From Bradyrhizobium sp. 141 (GTDB lineage: Bacteria > Pseudomonadota > Alphaproteobacteria > Rhizobiales > Xanthobacteraceae): a DNA stretch of 64,000 nt. Below are positions 43,407 through 52,477 of this stretch, piece by piece. The DNA lies in the NCBI RefSeq assembly GCF_023074055.1, contig NZ_JADPKR010000082.1:248001-312000 (forward strand), in the 5' to 3' direction. The notes beneath the pieces were generated by a model. It saw only the letters and a list, made by a program, of their open reading frames with translations. It did no database searches and was not told the origin of the DNA. A program made the translations under genes and the position numbers. Position 1 is the stretch's first letter, and every line of letters begins with the position of its first letter.

Positions 43407-44885
43407 ATGTCCCTTACCGCCGCTCTCGACTCCGCTCGCGCTTCGCTCAAGGCGTCGGGCATCCAGTCGTCGACGATCTCGCGCAACATCGCCGGTGCCA
43501 GTGCCGCCGGCTATTCGCGCAAGATCGCCGTGCTGGACAACCTCCCCGGCACCGGCGTCTATGTCGCCGCGATCCAGCGCGCGGCCAGTTCCGGCCTCTA
43601 TTCGAACGTTCTGACCGCGACGTCGTCGTCCGCCAAGCAGAGCGTGATCTATGACGGTCTGCAGAAGATCGCGGCCGCGACGGTGGACGATCCCGAGCTC
43701 GATCAGTCGCCGACCGCCCAGCTCAACAAGCTCAAGCAGGCGCTGCAGCAATACGCCAACTCCACCGACAATGCGACCCTGGCGCAGGCCGCCGTGACGT
43801 CCGCCAAGGACATGGTGACCACGCTCAACCAGGCTACCAAGACGGTACAGTCGGTCCGGGAGGGCGCGGACGCCGACATGGCGACGTCGGTCGCCAACAT
43901 CAACCAGCTCCTCACCCAGTTCCAGACCGTCAACACCGCGATCGTGAAGGGCACGATTACAGGCGACGACGTCACCGACTATCTCGACCAGCGCGACAGC
44001 ATCGTCTCGAAGCTGTCGCAGGAAGTCGGCGTCACCATGTCGCTCCGTCCCAATGGCGATGCGGCGCTCTATGCCGACAGCGGCGTCGTGCTGTTCGACA
44101 AGACGGCGCGTACAGTGAGCTTTGCGCCGACCAACGCCTACACCGCCGGCACCACGGGCAATGCCGTCTTCATCGACGGCGTGCCGGTGACCGGGGCCAA
44201 CTCCGTCATGCCGCTCAAGTCCGGCAAGCTCGCCGGCCTCGCCCAGCTGCGCGACAAGGACACGGTCACGTATCAGAGCCAGCTCGACGAAGTCGCGCGC
44301 GGCCTGATCGATGCTTTCAAGGAACGCGACCAGTCGGCTGTCCCGACGCTGGCGGACAGGCCCGGTCTGTTCACCTATCCCGGCGCACCGGCGATGCCCG
44401 CGAGCGCCACGATCTCGGTGGGCCTCGCCGGTACGATCGCGGTTGCCGCGTCGGTCGATCCGGCCGCAGGCGGAAACCCGAACCTGCTGCGCGACGGCGC
44501 GATCAGCGGCGTTCCCGCGTACAATTACAACACGACCGGCAACGCCGGCTTCTCGACGCGGCTCCAGCAGCTCATCAACAACATGAACGCGCCGCAGCCG
44601 TTCGACGTCACGGCTCAAGGCAAGCCGAGCGGCAGCGTGATCGAGTTCGCCTCGTCCTCGGCGAGCTGGATCGAAAGCCAGCGCAAGACCGCCGACGACA
44701 ACGTCCAGTACCAGAACACGCTGCTCGACCGCAGCACCGCGGCGCTGTCCAACGTCAGCGGCGTCAACATGGACGACGAGATGTCGTTGATGCTCCAGGT
44801 CGAGCGCACCTATTCGGCGTCGTCGAAGATCATTTCTACCGTCGACGAGATGTTGCAGAGCCTGCTGGCTGCCGTGGGGAATTAA
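43407..44885 (+). CDS. flgK: Hook-filament junction protein FlgK
   Basis: A 492-residue HAP1. The N-terminal helical signature (GIQSSTISRNIAGASAAGYS) and C-terminal VNMDDEMSLMLQVERTYSAS followed by SKIISTVDEMLQSLL are typical, with AALYADSGVVLFDKTARTV in the middle. It joins hook and filament together with FlgL. It lies between flgE and flgL. Confidence 0.94.
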   Translation: MSLTAALDSARASLKASGIQSSTISRNIAGASAAGYSRKIAVLDNLPGTGVYVAAIQRAASSGLYSNVLTATSSSAKQSVIYDGLQKIAAATVDDPELDQSPTAQLNKLKQALQQYANSTDNATLAQAAVTSAKDMVTTLNQATKTVQSVREGADADMATSVANINQLLTQFQTVNTAIVKGTITGDDVTDYLDQRDSIVSKLSQEVGVTMSLRPNGDAALYADSGVVLFDKTARTVSFAPTNAYTAGTTGNAVFIDGVPVTGANSVMPLKSGKLAGLAQLRDKDTVTYQSQLDEVARGLIDAFKERDQSAVPTLADRPGLFTYPGAPAMPASATISVGLAGTIAVAASVDPAAGGNPNLLRDGAISGVPAYNYNTTGNAGFSTRLQQLINNMNAPQPFDVTAQGKPSGSVIEFASSSASWIESQRKTADDNVQYQNTLLDRSTAALSNVSGVNMDDEMSLMLQVERTYSASSKIISTVDEMLQSLLAAVGN

Positions 44886-44888
44886 GTC

Positions 44889-45935
44889 ATGATGAGCGCC
44901 AACTACATCTCGACCCTGATGCTGTCGTCGTCGTTGAGGTCGTCGATCACGAACAACCAGGCCGCGCTGACCAAGGCCTCGAAGGAGGCGACCACCGGCC
45001 GTTTCGCCGATGTCGGCCTCGAGCTCGGCACGGGGACGGGCCGCGACGTGGCGCTGCGGGCCGATTTCAACTTCGCCGATCAGCTGGTCGACACCAACGA
45101 GCTGGTTTCGGGACGCCTCGACGTGACCCAGAACCGGATCACGCAGCTCGGCACGACCGCCTCGGAATTCCTCAAGAACCTGATCGCGGCCCGCGACGCC
45201 GACAGCGGCGCGAAGATCATCCTGCCGAGCGCCTCCGCCAACCTTCAGGACCTCATCGGCGCGCTCAACGTCTCCTACAATGGGTCGTATTTGTTCGGCG
45301 GCATCAATACGCAGACCGTGCCGGTCACGAACTACACGGTCGGCTCGCCCAGCAAGAACAGGGTCGATGCGGACTTCCTGGCGACGTTCGGCTTCTCGCA
45401 GTCTGCGGCCGGCGTGAGCACGATCACGCCGGCGCAGATGCAGAATTTCCTCGACAACACGCTCGACCCTGAGTTTGCAACCCCGGCCTGGAACACAAAC
45501 TGGTCGTCGGCCACGGATCAGACGCTGTCGAGCCGCATCTCCACGACCGAGGTGGTCGACAGCTCGGTCAGCGCCAACCAGCCCGGCTTCCGCAAGCTGG
45601 CCGAGGCCTACACCATGCTCACCGACCTCGGTAACACCAGCCTGAGCAAGGACACGTTTCAGGTCGTCGTCGACAAGGCCATCGGTCTCGTCAGCGGCGC
45701 GATCAACGATCTCGCCGTGCTCGGCGGTACCGTCGGCTCGATCCAGCAGCGGGTCACCGGCGCATCCGAAAAGCTGAAGATCCAGAAGGACATCCTCAAC
45801 AACCAGATCGTCAAGATGGAGGCGGTCGATCCGACCGAGGCCTCGGTCCGGGTCAACACCTTGCAGACCCAGATCAAGACGGCGCTCGCGCTGACCTCGC
45901 AACTCCAGCAGATCAGCCTCATCAACTATCTCTAG
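44889..45935 (+). CDS. flgL: Hook-filament junction protein FlgL
   Basis: A 348-residue HAP3 of the flagellin superfamily. The N-terminus (SSLRSSITNNQAALTKASKE, then ATTGRFADVGLELG) and the flagellin-like C-terminal half (GSIQQRVTGASEKLKIQKDI; EASVRVNTLQTQIKTALALT) are recognisable. Two ATGs open the gene (44889 and 44892). It is 3 bases from flgK. Confidence 0.92.
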   Translation: MMSANYISTLMLSSSLRSSITNNQAALTKASKEATTGRFADVGLELGTGTGRDVALRADFNFADQLVDTNELVSGRLDVTQNRITQLGTTASEFLKNLIAARDADSGAKIILPSASANLQDLIGALNVSYNGSYLFGGINTQTVPVTNYTVGSPSKNRVDADFLATFGFSQSAAGVSTITPAQMQNFLDNTLDPEFATPAWNTNWSSATDQTLSSRISTTEVVDSSVSANQPGFRKLAEAYTMLTDLGNTSLSKDTFQVVVDKAIGLVSGAINDLAVLGGTVGSIQQRVTGASEKLKIQKDILNNQIVKMEAVDPTEASVRVNTLQTQIKTALALTSQLQQISLINYL

Positions 45936-45991
45936 AGTCGGGGCTCGCAACCTTTGTCCTGTTATTCGGTCTCCTGCGCAGAGTGGTTCTG

Positions 45992-46336
45992 ATGACGTTT
46001 GAAGCCTATGAAGCGGTCGTCGACGAGAGTGGTTTTGAGGCGCGGGGCCGCGAGCGGCAGGCGCTCAGCCTTGGCATCGACCGGCTCGAGCGTCTCCAGA
46101 AGGGGCGCTTCAGCCTGGAGGATCTGGTCGAGAGCCTGCTCTATGTGCGGCGGCTGTGGACCATCTTCATCGAGGATCTCTCGCACCCGGAAAACGGGCT
46201 CCCGGACAAGCTGCGCGCCGACATCATCTCGATCGGCCTGTGGGTCGTCAAGGAGGCCGACCGCCTTCGCGAGGAGAGATCGAACGACGTGATGCAGCTC
46301 ATCGAAATCAACCGCCTGATCCGAGACGCTCTTTGA
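45992..46336 (+). CDS. flaF: Flagellar biosynthesis regulator FlaF
   Basis: A 114-residue protein with the FlaF pattern (GRERQALSLGIDRLERLQKG; LLYVRRLWTIFIEDLSHPEN; RADIISIGLWVVKEADRLRE). In alphaproteobacteria FlaF helps flagellin synthesis or secretion and opposes FlbT. A GTG at 45983 would add three residues. It overlaps flbT by TGATG, so the pair is translationally coupled. Confidence 0.92.
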   Translation: MTFEAYEAVVDESGFEARGRERQALSLGIDRLERLQKGRFSLEDLVESLLYVRRLWTIFIEDLSHPENGLPDKLRADIISIGLWVVKEADRLREERSNDVMQLIEINRLIRDAL

Positions 46337-46746
46337 TGAAAGTCTCCTTGCGGGCGGGCGAACGGATCTACATCAACGGCGCGGTGCTTCGCGTGGACCG
46401 CAAGGTCTCCGTCGAGCTCGTCAACGACGTGATGTTCCTGCTCGAAGGGCAGGTCATGCAGGCCTCCGACGCCACCACGGCGCTGCGGCAGCTCTACTTC
46501 ATCGTCCAGCTCATGCTGATGAACCCGACCGACATCCGCGATGCCGCGGCGCTCTACGCGCAGCATCACGCGGCCCTGTGTGCCGTGTGCGAGAGCCGCG
46601 AGATGCTGGACGGACTTGGCGCGGTTGATGAACTGGTCGAGGCGACCCGCTACTTCGAGGCGCTCAAGCGGATCCGGGCCCTGTTCCCGGTGGAACAGGC
46701 GATCCTGGCTGGCGCCGCGACCCATTCCCCATTCGAGGCCGCCTGA
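46336..46746 (+). CDS. flbT: Flagellin mRNA regulator FlbT
   Basis: A 136-residue FlbT: MKVSLRAGERIYINGAVLRV, VNDVMFLLEGQVMQASDATT, LRQLYFIVQLMLMNPTD. In Caulobacter FlbT binds the 5-prime leader of flagellin mRNA and controls its decay; in Brucella a positive role is reported. The two flagellin genes here carry a conserved structured leader, which makes them the natural targets. The start overlaps the flaF stop. Confidence 0.94.
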   Translation: MKVSLRAGERIYINGAVLRVDRKVSVELVNDVMFLLEGQVMQASDATTALRQLYFIVQLMLMNPTDIRDAAALYAQHHAALCAVCESREMLDGLGAVDELVEATRYFEALKRIRALFPVEQAILAGAATHSPFEAA

Positions 46747-46760
46747 CAGCGGAGAGCTAC

Positions 46761-47180
46761 ATGAACGTCACCAGCGCGACCGACACGACCGGCAAGTCCA
46801 GTTCGACCGGCTCTACCACGACGACGTCGAGCAACGGCGTCGACTACAACACGTTTCTTCAGCTTCTCGTCGCCGAGATGAAGAACCAGGATCCGACCAA
46901 TCCGATGGACACCTCGCAATATATGAGCCAGTTCGCCCAGCTCTCGACGGTCGAGCAGGCGATGCAGACCAATTCGAAGCTGGACGCGCTGCTGTCCTCG
47001 CAGTCGTTGTCGCAGGCCAACGGCCTGATCGGGAAAACCGTCAGCTTCACCGACTCCACCGGTGCCAGCTTCAGCGGCAAGGTCGTTTCGGTCGCCATCA
47101 ACAGCGACGGCTCCATCGCGACCCTCGAGAACGGCACGAAGGTCGCGGTCGGGCCCGGGCTCACGATCAGCCAGTCATGA
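46761..47180 (+). CDS. flgD: Flagellar hook-cap protein FlgD
   Basis: A 139-residue FlgD with the conserved N-terminal YNTFLQLLVAEMKNQDPTNP followed by MDTSQYMSQFAQLSTVEQ. It is shorter than enterobacterial FlgD and ends after one small beta domain (GKTVSFTDSTGASFSGKVVS), which is usual for rhizobia. It caps the growing hook. It overlaps fliQ by ATGA. Confidence 0.94.
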   Translation: MNVTSATDTTGKSSSTGSTTTTSSNGVDYNTFLQLLVAEMKNQDPTNPMDTSQYMSQFAQLSTVEQAMQTNSKLDALLSSQSLSQANGLIGKTVSFTDSTGASFSGKVVSVAINSDGSIATLENGTKVAVGPGLTISQS

Positions 47181-47443
47181 ACGAACGGGACGCTCTCGAT
47201 ATCGTCCAGGCGGCGATCTGGACCATCATCGTCGCCTCCGGGCCCGCGGTCGGCGCCGCGATGCTGGTCGGCACCGCCATCGCGCTGATCCAGGCCCTGA
47301 CCCAGATCCAGGAGGTGACGCTGACCTTCGTTCCGAAGATCATCGTCATCCTGCTAGTCGTTGCCGTCTCCGGCTCCTTCATCGGCGCGCATCTCTCCAC
47401 CTTCACCGAGATGGTCTATTCGCGGATCGAGCACGGCTTCTGA
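47177..47443 (+). CDS. fliQ: Flagellar export gate protein FliQ
   Basis: An 88-residue two-helix protein: MNERDALDIVQAAIWTIIVA and LIQALTQIQEVTLTFVPKII, both family signatures. It forms the export gate with FliP and FliR. It overlaps the flgD stop and ends the flgE operon. The frame is open upstream, but that part is a shadow of flbT and flgD. Confidence 0.95.
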   Translation: MNERDALDIVQAAIWTIIVASGPAVGAAMLVGTAIALIQALTQIQEVTLTFVPKIIVILLVVAVSGSFIGAHLSTFTEMVYSRIEHGF

Positions 47444-47466
47444 TCCGGACAGGTCCGGCCACCACC

Positions 47467-47489
47467 CTCGCGTAAGCTTTGCGCGGCAG
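47467..47489 (+). promoter_or_regulatory. Flagellar promoter-proximal element, flhA operon
   Basis: CTCGCGTAAGCTT, then TGCGCG, then GCAG. It is an excellent copy of the shared element, ending 31 bases before the flhA ATG. Confidence 0.6.
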
Positions 47490-47520
47490 ATTGCGAACCG
47501 GACCCCTCTGCCGGTGACCC

Positions 47521-49602
47521 ATGGCCGATACGTTAGCTGCTAGCCTGCCGACCCCACGACGATTGGGGGCCGACGCTTTCTTCGCCGGCGGGATCGTGGC
47601 CATGCTCACGATCCTGTTTCTGCCGATCCCGCCCATCCTGATCGATCTTGGCCTCGCCTTCTCGATCGCGCTGTCGGCGCTGATCCTGATGGTCGCGCTG
47701 TGGATCCAGCGACCGCTCGACTTCTCGGCTTTCCCGACCGTGCTGCTGATCGCGACGATCCTGCGGCTGGCGCTGAACGTCGCGACCACCCGTCTGATCC
47801 TGTCGCGCGGCGGGGAGGGCGAGCAGGCCGCCGGCCACGTCGTTGCCGGCTTCTCGAAGTTCGTCATGGGCGGCGATTTCGTCATCGGCCTGATCATCTT
47901 CGCCATCCTGGTCACGGTCAATTTCGTCGTGATCACCAAGGGTGCGACGCGTATCGCCGAAGTCGGCGCCCGTTTTACCCTGGACGCCATTCCCGGCAAG
48001 CAGATGGCGATCGACGCGGACCTGTCCGCCGGCCTGATCGACGACAAGGAAGCCCAGCGCCGGCGCCGCGAGCTCGAGGAAGAAAGCGCGTTCTTCGGCG
48101 CCATGGACGGCGCCTCGAAATTCGTCCGCGGCGATGCCATCGCCGGCCTGCTCATCACCGCGATCAACATCTTCGGCGGCATCATCATCGGCGTCACCCA
48201 TCACGGGTTGACCCTGTCGCGTGCCGCCGACGTCTACACAAAGCTCTCCGTCGGCGACGGTCTGGTGTCGCAGATGCCGGCGCTGATCGTGTCGCTGTCG
48301 GCGGGCCTTCTGGTCTCCAAGGGCGGCACCAGGGGGTCGGCGGAGCAGGCGGTGCTGCGGCAGCTCGGTGGCTATCCGCGCGCGGTGTCGGCCGCCGCGC
48401 TGATGATGTTCGTGCTCGCCTTGATGCCGGGGCTGCCGTTGGCGCCCTTCGTGCTGCTTGGCGGTGTCATGGCCTTCGTCGGCTATTCGCTGCCGAGGCA
48501 GCAGGCGGCCCGCGAGCGCAAGGAGGCGGCCCTCAAGGCTGACGAGCGTGCCCAGACTGAGGCCAAGGATTCCGTCAAGGAGCAGCTCAAGACCGCCGAG
48601 ATCGAGCTGGCGCTCGGTGGCCATCTTTCGGTCCATCTCCTGGGCTCGCGCACCGAGCTTGCGCACCGCGTGGCCAAGATCCGCAAGAAGTTCGCCAAGC
48701 AGTACGGCTTCGTCGTTCCCGAGATCAAGCTCACCGACAATCTGTCGATCGATCCCAAGAGCTACCAGATCCGGATCCACGACACCCGCGTCGCCCATGG
48801 CGAGCTCAGGCTCGGCGAGGTGCTCGTGCTGGTCGACAAGGACGGCAAGCCCGACGTGCCGGGCGAAGAGGTGATCGAACCCGCTTTCGGCATGAAGGCG
48901 TTGTGGGTGACGGAAGCCTTCACGGACGAAGTCAAGCGGCAGGGCTGCAAGCCGGTCGACAATCTGTCGGTGCTGCTCACGCATATGAGCGAGGTGATCC
49001 GGGCGAACCTCGCCCAGCTCTTGTCCTACAAGGACATGCGCGCGCTGCTTGATCGGCTCGATCCCGAGTACAAGCGCCTCGTCGAGGATCTCTGCCCGTC
49101 GCAGATTTCCTATTCGGGCCTGCTGGCGATCCTGAAGATCCTGCTGGCCGAGCGCGTCTCTATTCGCAATCTTCATCTGATCCTCGAGGCGATTGCCGAG
49201 ATCGCGCCCCATGTGCGGCGCTCCGAGCAGGTCGCGGAGCACGTGCGGACGCGGCTTGCCCAGCAGATCTGCGGTGACCTCTCCGACAATGGCGTGCTCA
49301 ACGTCGTGCGTCTCGGCAACCGCTGGGATCTCGCGTTCCACCAGAGCCTGAAGCGCGACGCCAAGGGCGACGTCGTCGAGTTCGACGCCGATCCGCGCTT
49401 GATCGAGCAGTTCGCGACCGAAGCCAGCGCCGCGATCCGCAAGTTCACCGAGAGCGGCACCAGCGTCGTGCTGGCGGTGACCCCTGAAGCGCGCCCCTAT
49501 GTCCGGATGATCCTGGAGCGGGTGTTCCCGACATTGCCGGTGCTGTCGCATGTCGAGGTCGCGCGCAGTGCCGAGATCAGGGCGCTCGGAGCGGTATCGT
49601 GA
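47521..49602 (+). CDS. flhA: Flagellar export gate protein FlhA
   Basis: A 693-residue FlhA. The N-terminal half has about eight membrane helices and the FHIPEP-type loop (VITKGATRIAEVGARFTLDA, IPGKQMAIDADLSAGLID). The cytoplasmic half carries the docking domains (VVPEIKLTDNLSIDPKSYQI; VEDLCPSQISYSGLLAILKI, LLAERVSIRNL). It is the main membrane platform for export substrates. It overlaps fliR by GTGA. Confidence 0.97.
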   Translation: MADTLAASLPTPRRLGADAFFAGGIVAMLTILFLPIPPILIDLGLAFSIALSALILMVALWIQRPLDFSAFPTVLLIATILRLALNVATTRLILSRGGEGEQAAGHVVAGFSKFVMGGDFVIGLIIFAILVTVNFVVITKGATRIAEVGARFTLDAIPGKQMAIDADLSAGLIDDKEAQRRRRELEEESAFFGAMDGASKFVRGDAIAGLLITAINIFGGIIIGVTHHGLTLSRAADVYTKLSVGDGLVSQMPALIVSLSAGLLVSKGGTRGSAEQAVLRQLGGYPRAVSAAALMMFVLALMPGLPLAPFVLLGGVMAFVGYSLPRQQAARERKEAALKADERAQTEAKDSVKEQLKTAEIELALGGHLSVHLLGSRTELAHRVAKIRKKFAKQYGFVVPEIKLTDNLSIDPKSYQIRIHDTRVAHGELRLGEVLVLVDKDGKPDVPGEEVIEPAFGMKALWVTEAFTDEVKRQGCKPVDNLSVLLTHMSEVIRANLAQLLSYKDMRALLDRLDPEYKRLVEDLCPSQISYSGLLAILKILLAERVSIRNLHLILEAIAEIAPHVRRSEQVAEHVRTRLAQQICGDLSDNGVLNVVRLGNRWDLAFHQSLKRDAKGDVVEFDADPRLIEQFATEASAAIRKFTESGTSVVLAVTPEARPYVRMILERVFPTLPVLSHVEVARSAEIRALGAVS

Positions 49603-50351
49603 TCAGCGGCCTTGCCGACAGCGTGCTGGTGACGTTCATCGTGTTCTGCCGCATCGGCGCCTGCCTGATGCTGGTGCCCGGCTATTCCAGCGTCAACGTT
49701 CCGGCCCAGGTCCGCCTGTTCGTCGCGCTGGTCACGACGTTTGCGCTGGCGCCGATCCTGATCGCGGTGCTGAAACCTCTCACCGACAACGCGGCGCCGC
49801 TGACGCTGGCGCTCCTGATCTGCTCGGAGCTCCTGGTCGGCAGCGTCATCGGGCTCGGCGGGCGGGTGTTCTTCCTCGCGCTCCAGACCATGGCGACCGT
49901 GATGGCGAGCGCGATCGGCCTGAGCAACATCCCGGGGACGCCGGTCGCCGACAGCGATCCGGCGCCGGCGCTGGTGCCGCTGATCATGGTGTCCGTCACC
50001 ACGCTGTTCTTCATGACCGACCAGCATTGGCAGGTCCTGCGCGGGTTGATGAACTCCTACGACGTCTGGCATCCCGGCAGCAGGCTCGGCGGCGGCATGG
50101 CGCTCGACCAGCTGGTCGGCCGCCTGTCCGAGGCGTTCGTGCTGACGCTGCGGATCACCAGCCCCTTCATCGTCTATTCGGTGATCGTCAACCTGGCGGT
50201 CGGCCTGATCAACAAGCTGACGCCGGCAATTCCGGTCTATTTCATCTCAGTGCCCTTCGTGCTGTTCGGCGGCTTCCTGCTGCTCTATCTCACCAGCGAC
50301 GAGCTGCTGACGCAATTCATGCTCGGCGTCTCGTCCTGGCTGGCGGAGTGA
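49599..50351 (+). CDS. fliR: Flagellar export gate protein FliR
   Basis: A 250-residue membrane protein with six hydrophobic segments. Family features include CRIGACLMLVPGYSSVNVPA near the start, LGGRVFFLALQTMATVMASA, and LTLRITSPFIVYSVIVNLAV with GLINKLTPAIPVYFISVP. The start is GTG 49599 overlapping the flhA stop. Confidence 0.95.
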   Translation: MISGLADSVLVTFIVFCRIGACLMLVPGYSSVNVPAQVRLFVALVTTFALAPILIAVLKPLTDNAAPLTLALLICSELLVGSVIGLGGRVFFLALQTMATVMASAIGLSNIPGTPVADSDPAPALVPLIMVSVTTLFFMTDQHWQVLRGLMNSYDVWHPGSRLGGGMALDQLVGRLSEAFVLTLRITSPFIVYSVIVNLAVGLINKLTPAIPVYFISVPFVLFGGFLLLYLTSDELLTQFMLGVSSWLAE

Positions 50352-50357
50352 CCGCTC

Positions 50358-50777
50358 ATGGCCTCGCGCGCGGACAAGCTCGGCCGGATGGTCTCGCTCG
50401 TGAAGCTCCAGCTCCGGCTGTCCGAATGGCAGCTCGCGCAGTTGCGGCAGCAGGAGAGAAGCCTGCAGGACGAGCAGGAATGGCTGGTCGGTGCCCTCAA
50501 CGATGGCAAGCCGCCGGCGGGCTCGTCGAGCGAATCGATCGCGCGGCGCTTGAACCGGACGAGCGTCGGCGCGCGCGAGGTTCAGGCGCAGGCCGCGCAG
50601 CAGCTCGACCAGGTTCGCAGCGAGAACCGCCGCGTGAAGCAGCTCGAGCAGGTCGCGAAGGCAGCGCTGGCCGACAAGCTCCGCGACGCGGAGAAGCGGG
50701 TCCTCGAGGAGATGACGGGACGAAGCCCTGCCGTGCGCGCGTGGACGCCGCGGCCAGCCAACCGGAACAAGACATGA
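50358..50777 (+). CDS. FliJ-like coiled-coil protein
   Basis: A 139-residue, highly charged helical protein (LVKLQLRLSEWQLAQLRQQE; LDQVRSENRRVKQLEQVAKA) with the length and coiled-coil nature of FliJ, which links FliI to FlhA. Sequence identity to enterobacterial FliJ is too low to be sure, so the call rests on shape and on its place after fliR. It overlaps the next gene by four bases. Confidence 0.7.
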   Translation: MASRADKLGRMVSLVKLQLRLSEWQLAQLRQQERSLQDEQEWLVGALNDGKPPAGSSSESIARRLNRTSVGAREVQAQAAQQLDQVRSENRRVKQLEQVAKAALADKLRDAEKRVLEEMTGRSPAVRAWTPRPANRNKT

Positions 50778-51253
50778 TCGTGACAGCGACACCCGACCTC
50801 GTTCTCGACGTCCTCGAGGCCGCCGATCCCGTGACGCAGCGAGCAGCGACCGCGAAGCTCGATGCGCTGAAATCTTCCGACGCCGACTTCGCCGCCACGA
50901 TGGATGCGGAGGCCAGCAAGGCCAAGGCGGCGGCCGCGGATCAATCCGCGACGAAAGTGTCCGACGCGCAGTCGAGTGCGGTGAACGGCCCGCCGGTGCG
51001 GGTGATCAAAGCGCCGGCATCCGGCGAGGTGTACCGGAAGTTCGAAGCCTTCATCCTCCAGACCTTCGTCGAGACGATGTTGCCGAAGGAATCGGAGGAG
51101 GTCTTTGGCAGGGGCACGGCCGGCGGCGTCTGGAAATCGATGCTGGCGGAGCAGCTTGGCAACCAGCTGGCAAAGGGCAAAGGCATCGGCATCGCCGAGC
51201 GGCTCGCCGCCGCGCATCCGCCGGCACCGAACACTGCTGGCAAAGCCGGATGA
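50774..51253 (+). CDS. flgJ: Rod-binding protein FlgJ (N-domain only)
   Basis: A 159-residue protein. The C-terminal half is the rod-binding domain (YRKFEAFILQTFVETMLPKE; GGVWKSMLAEQLGNQLAKGK, then GIGIAERL). There is no muramidase domain, unlike enterobacterial FlgJ. The peptidoglycan-cutting activity is probably supplied by the lytic transglycosylase at 41468. The first 80 residues are low-complexity Ala/Ser. Confidence 0.88.
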   Translation: MIVTATPDLVLDVLEAADPVTQRAATAKLDALKSSDADFAATMDAEASKAKAAAADQSATKVSDAQSSAVNGPPVRVIKAPASGEVYRKFEAFILQTFVETMLPKESEEVFGRGTAGGVWKSMLAEQLGNQLAKGKGIGIAERLAAAHPPAPNTAGKAG

Positions 51254-51295
51254 CGGTCCGCGAACGGGTGACAGAAGTTGAAGGGTGAATTTCCT

Positions 51296-51808
51296 ATGCA
51301 GGCACAAGAAGGCGCGGCGGCCATGATGATCGAACGGCCGGTCGCTGACATCGAGGCGATGACGACGGAAGCGGCAGCAGCCGATGCGCTGCTGCCTGTG
51401 CTGCTGCCTATCGTGGGCAGCGAAGTCGTGGTCGACGGCGCGGATGCGGCGAGGTCAGACGAGGTGCGCGGCCTGCTGGCGGCAATCCGCCGGCTCGAGA
51501 GCATCGTCGAGGAGGAGACGGTCGCGCTCGCGACCGGTCAGAAAATCGATTTCGACGACTTCAGCGCGCGCAAGAGCCGGAGCATGCTCGAATTCGTTCG
51601 CCTGATGCGGGCGCGGATGCATCTCGGCGGCGAAGTCGAGGTCACCGAGGAGATCCAGCGGCTGCGCGAGAAGCTCGAGCGCAATCGCTCGATCCTCGAA
51701 ATGCACTACGATGCGGTGCGCGAGGTCGCCGGCATCATCGTCAAGGCGATCAAGGAGGCCGAGTCGGACGGCACCTATACCGGTCGCGCAGCACAGGACG
51801 GAAAATGA
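51296..51808 (+). CDS. FlgN-like flagellar chaperone candidate
   Basis: A 170-residue protein whose C-terminal 110 residues are helical (VRGLLAAIRRLESIVEEETV; ARKSRSMLEFVRLMRARM; IQRLREKLERNRSILEMHYD). The pattern resembles FlgN, the export chaperone of FlgK and FlgL, which are encoded in this cluster; this is inference from shape. A TTG at 51278 could start it 18 bases earlier, but ATG 51296 is preferred. It overlaps the next gene by ATGA. Confidence 0.7.
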   Translation: MQAQEGAAAMMIERPVADIEAMTTEAAAADALLPVLLPIVGSEVVVDGADAARSDEVRGLLAAIRRLESIVEEETVALATGQKIDFDDFSARKSRSMLEFVRLMRARMHLGGEVEVTEEIQRLREKLERNRSILEMHYDAVREVAGIIVKAIKEAESDGTYTGRAAQDGK

Positions 51809-52263
51809 TCAGACTGGTGCTGGCTGGGCTCTGGGTATGCATCCTCACCGCGGGCACGAGCTATGCCGTGGCCTATTGGAAGGAAAACGGCAGCCTGCTG
51901 CCGGCAAAGGACGAATATCTCGACGGGCTGCAATACCAGAAGACGCGGGCCCTGAGCGTGCCCATGGTCGAGAACGGCAATGTGCAGGGCTATATCGTCG
52001 CGCGCTTCGTCTACACCGTGGAGGCGCGGACCATGCACCAGCTCAACGTTCCGCCGGAGCCGTTCGTCGTCGACGAGGCCTTCCGCAGGATCTATGCCGA
52101 CGACCGTCTCGACTTCAGGAAGCTCGCCCGCTACGACCTTTCCGTCCTGACCACGGCCATCAAGCAGCGCGTCAACGAGCGGATGCAGGCTGAAATCGTC
52201 CAGGACGTCCTGGTCGAGGACTTCAACTACGTATCCAAGGAAGAATTCCAGTCGAAGCCGTAG
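51805..52263 (+). CDS. Membrane-anchored flagellar protein of unknown function (FliL-like C-terminus)
   Basis: A 152-residue protein with one N-terminal membrane helix (LVLAGLWVCILTAGTSYAVA) and a periplasmic domain. The end (TAIKQRVNERMQAEIVQDVL, then VEDFNYVSKEEF) resembles the end of FliL, and the size is right, but the middle does not match convincingly. It is last in the flhA operon. It may be a stator-associated protein or a FliL paralogue. Confidence 0.7.
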   Translation: MIRLVLAGLWVCILTAGTSYAVAYWKENGSLLPAKDEYLDGLQYQKTRALSVPMVENGNVQGYIVARFVYTVEARTMHQLNVPPEPFVVDEAFRRIYADDRLDFRKLARYDLSVLTTAIKQRVNERMQAEIVQDVLVEDFNYVSKEEFQSKP

Positions 52264-52299
52264 CGCGCGTCGCAGCGTTCTTGCGTTTGGGAGCATTTC

Positions 52300-52445
52300 C
52301 CTGCGGCCATCCTTCGAGACGCCGCTTGAAGCGGGCTCCTCAGGATGAGGGACGGAATGCGTGGTAGCAGCCTCAAGGGGCACAGTGCTGCTTAGCCTCA
52401 TCCTTGAGGAGACCGCAGAGCGGTCGTCTCGAAGGACGAGGCGCA
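52300..52445. repeat. Intergenic palindromic repeat (CATCCTTCGAGACGCC type)
   Basis: CGGCCATCCTTCGAGACGCC with GGCTCCTCAGGATGAGG, then CTCATCCTTGAGGAGACCG and CGTCTCGAAGGACGAGG, form two inverted halves. It is a dispersed repeat of a type I recall from Bradyrhizobium. It lies between the convergent ORF152 and lafR genes. Confidence 0.6.
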
Positions 52446-52477
52446 CGCTCGAGCGGCTGCCTGCCGCCTCTACCGCC

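Noticed and set aside
43356..45950. 864-codon leftward open frame over flgK and flgL
   Set aside because: It is an antisense shadow of two clear flagellar genes with no family match of its own.
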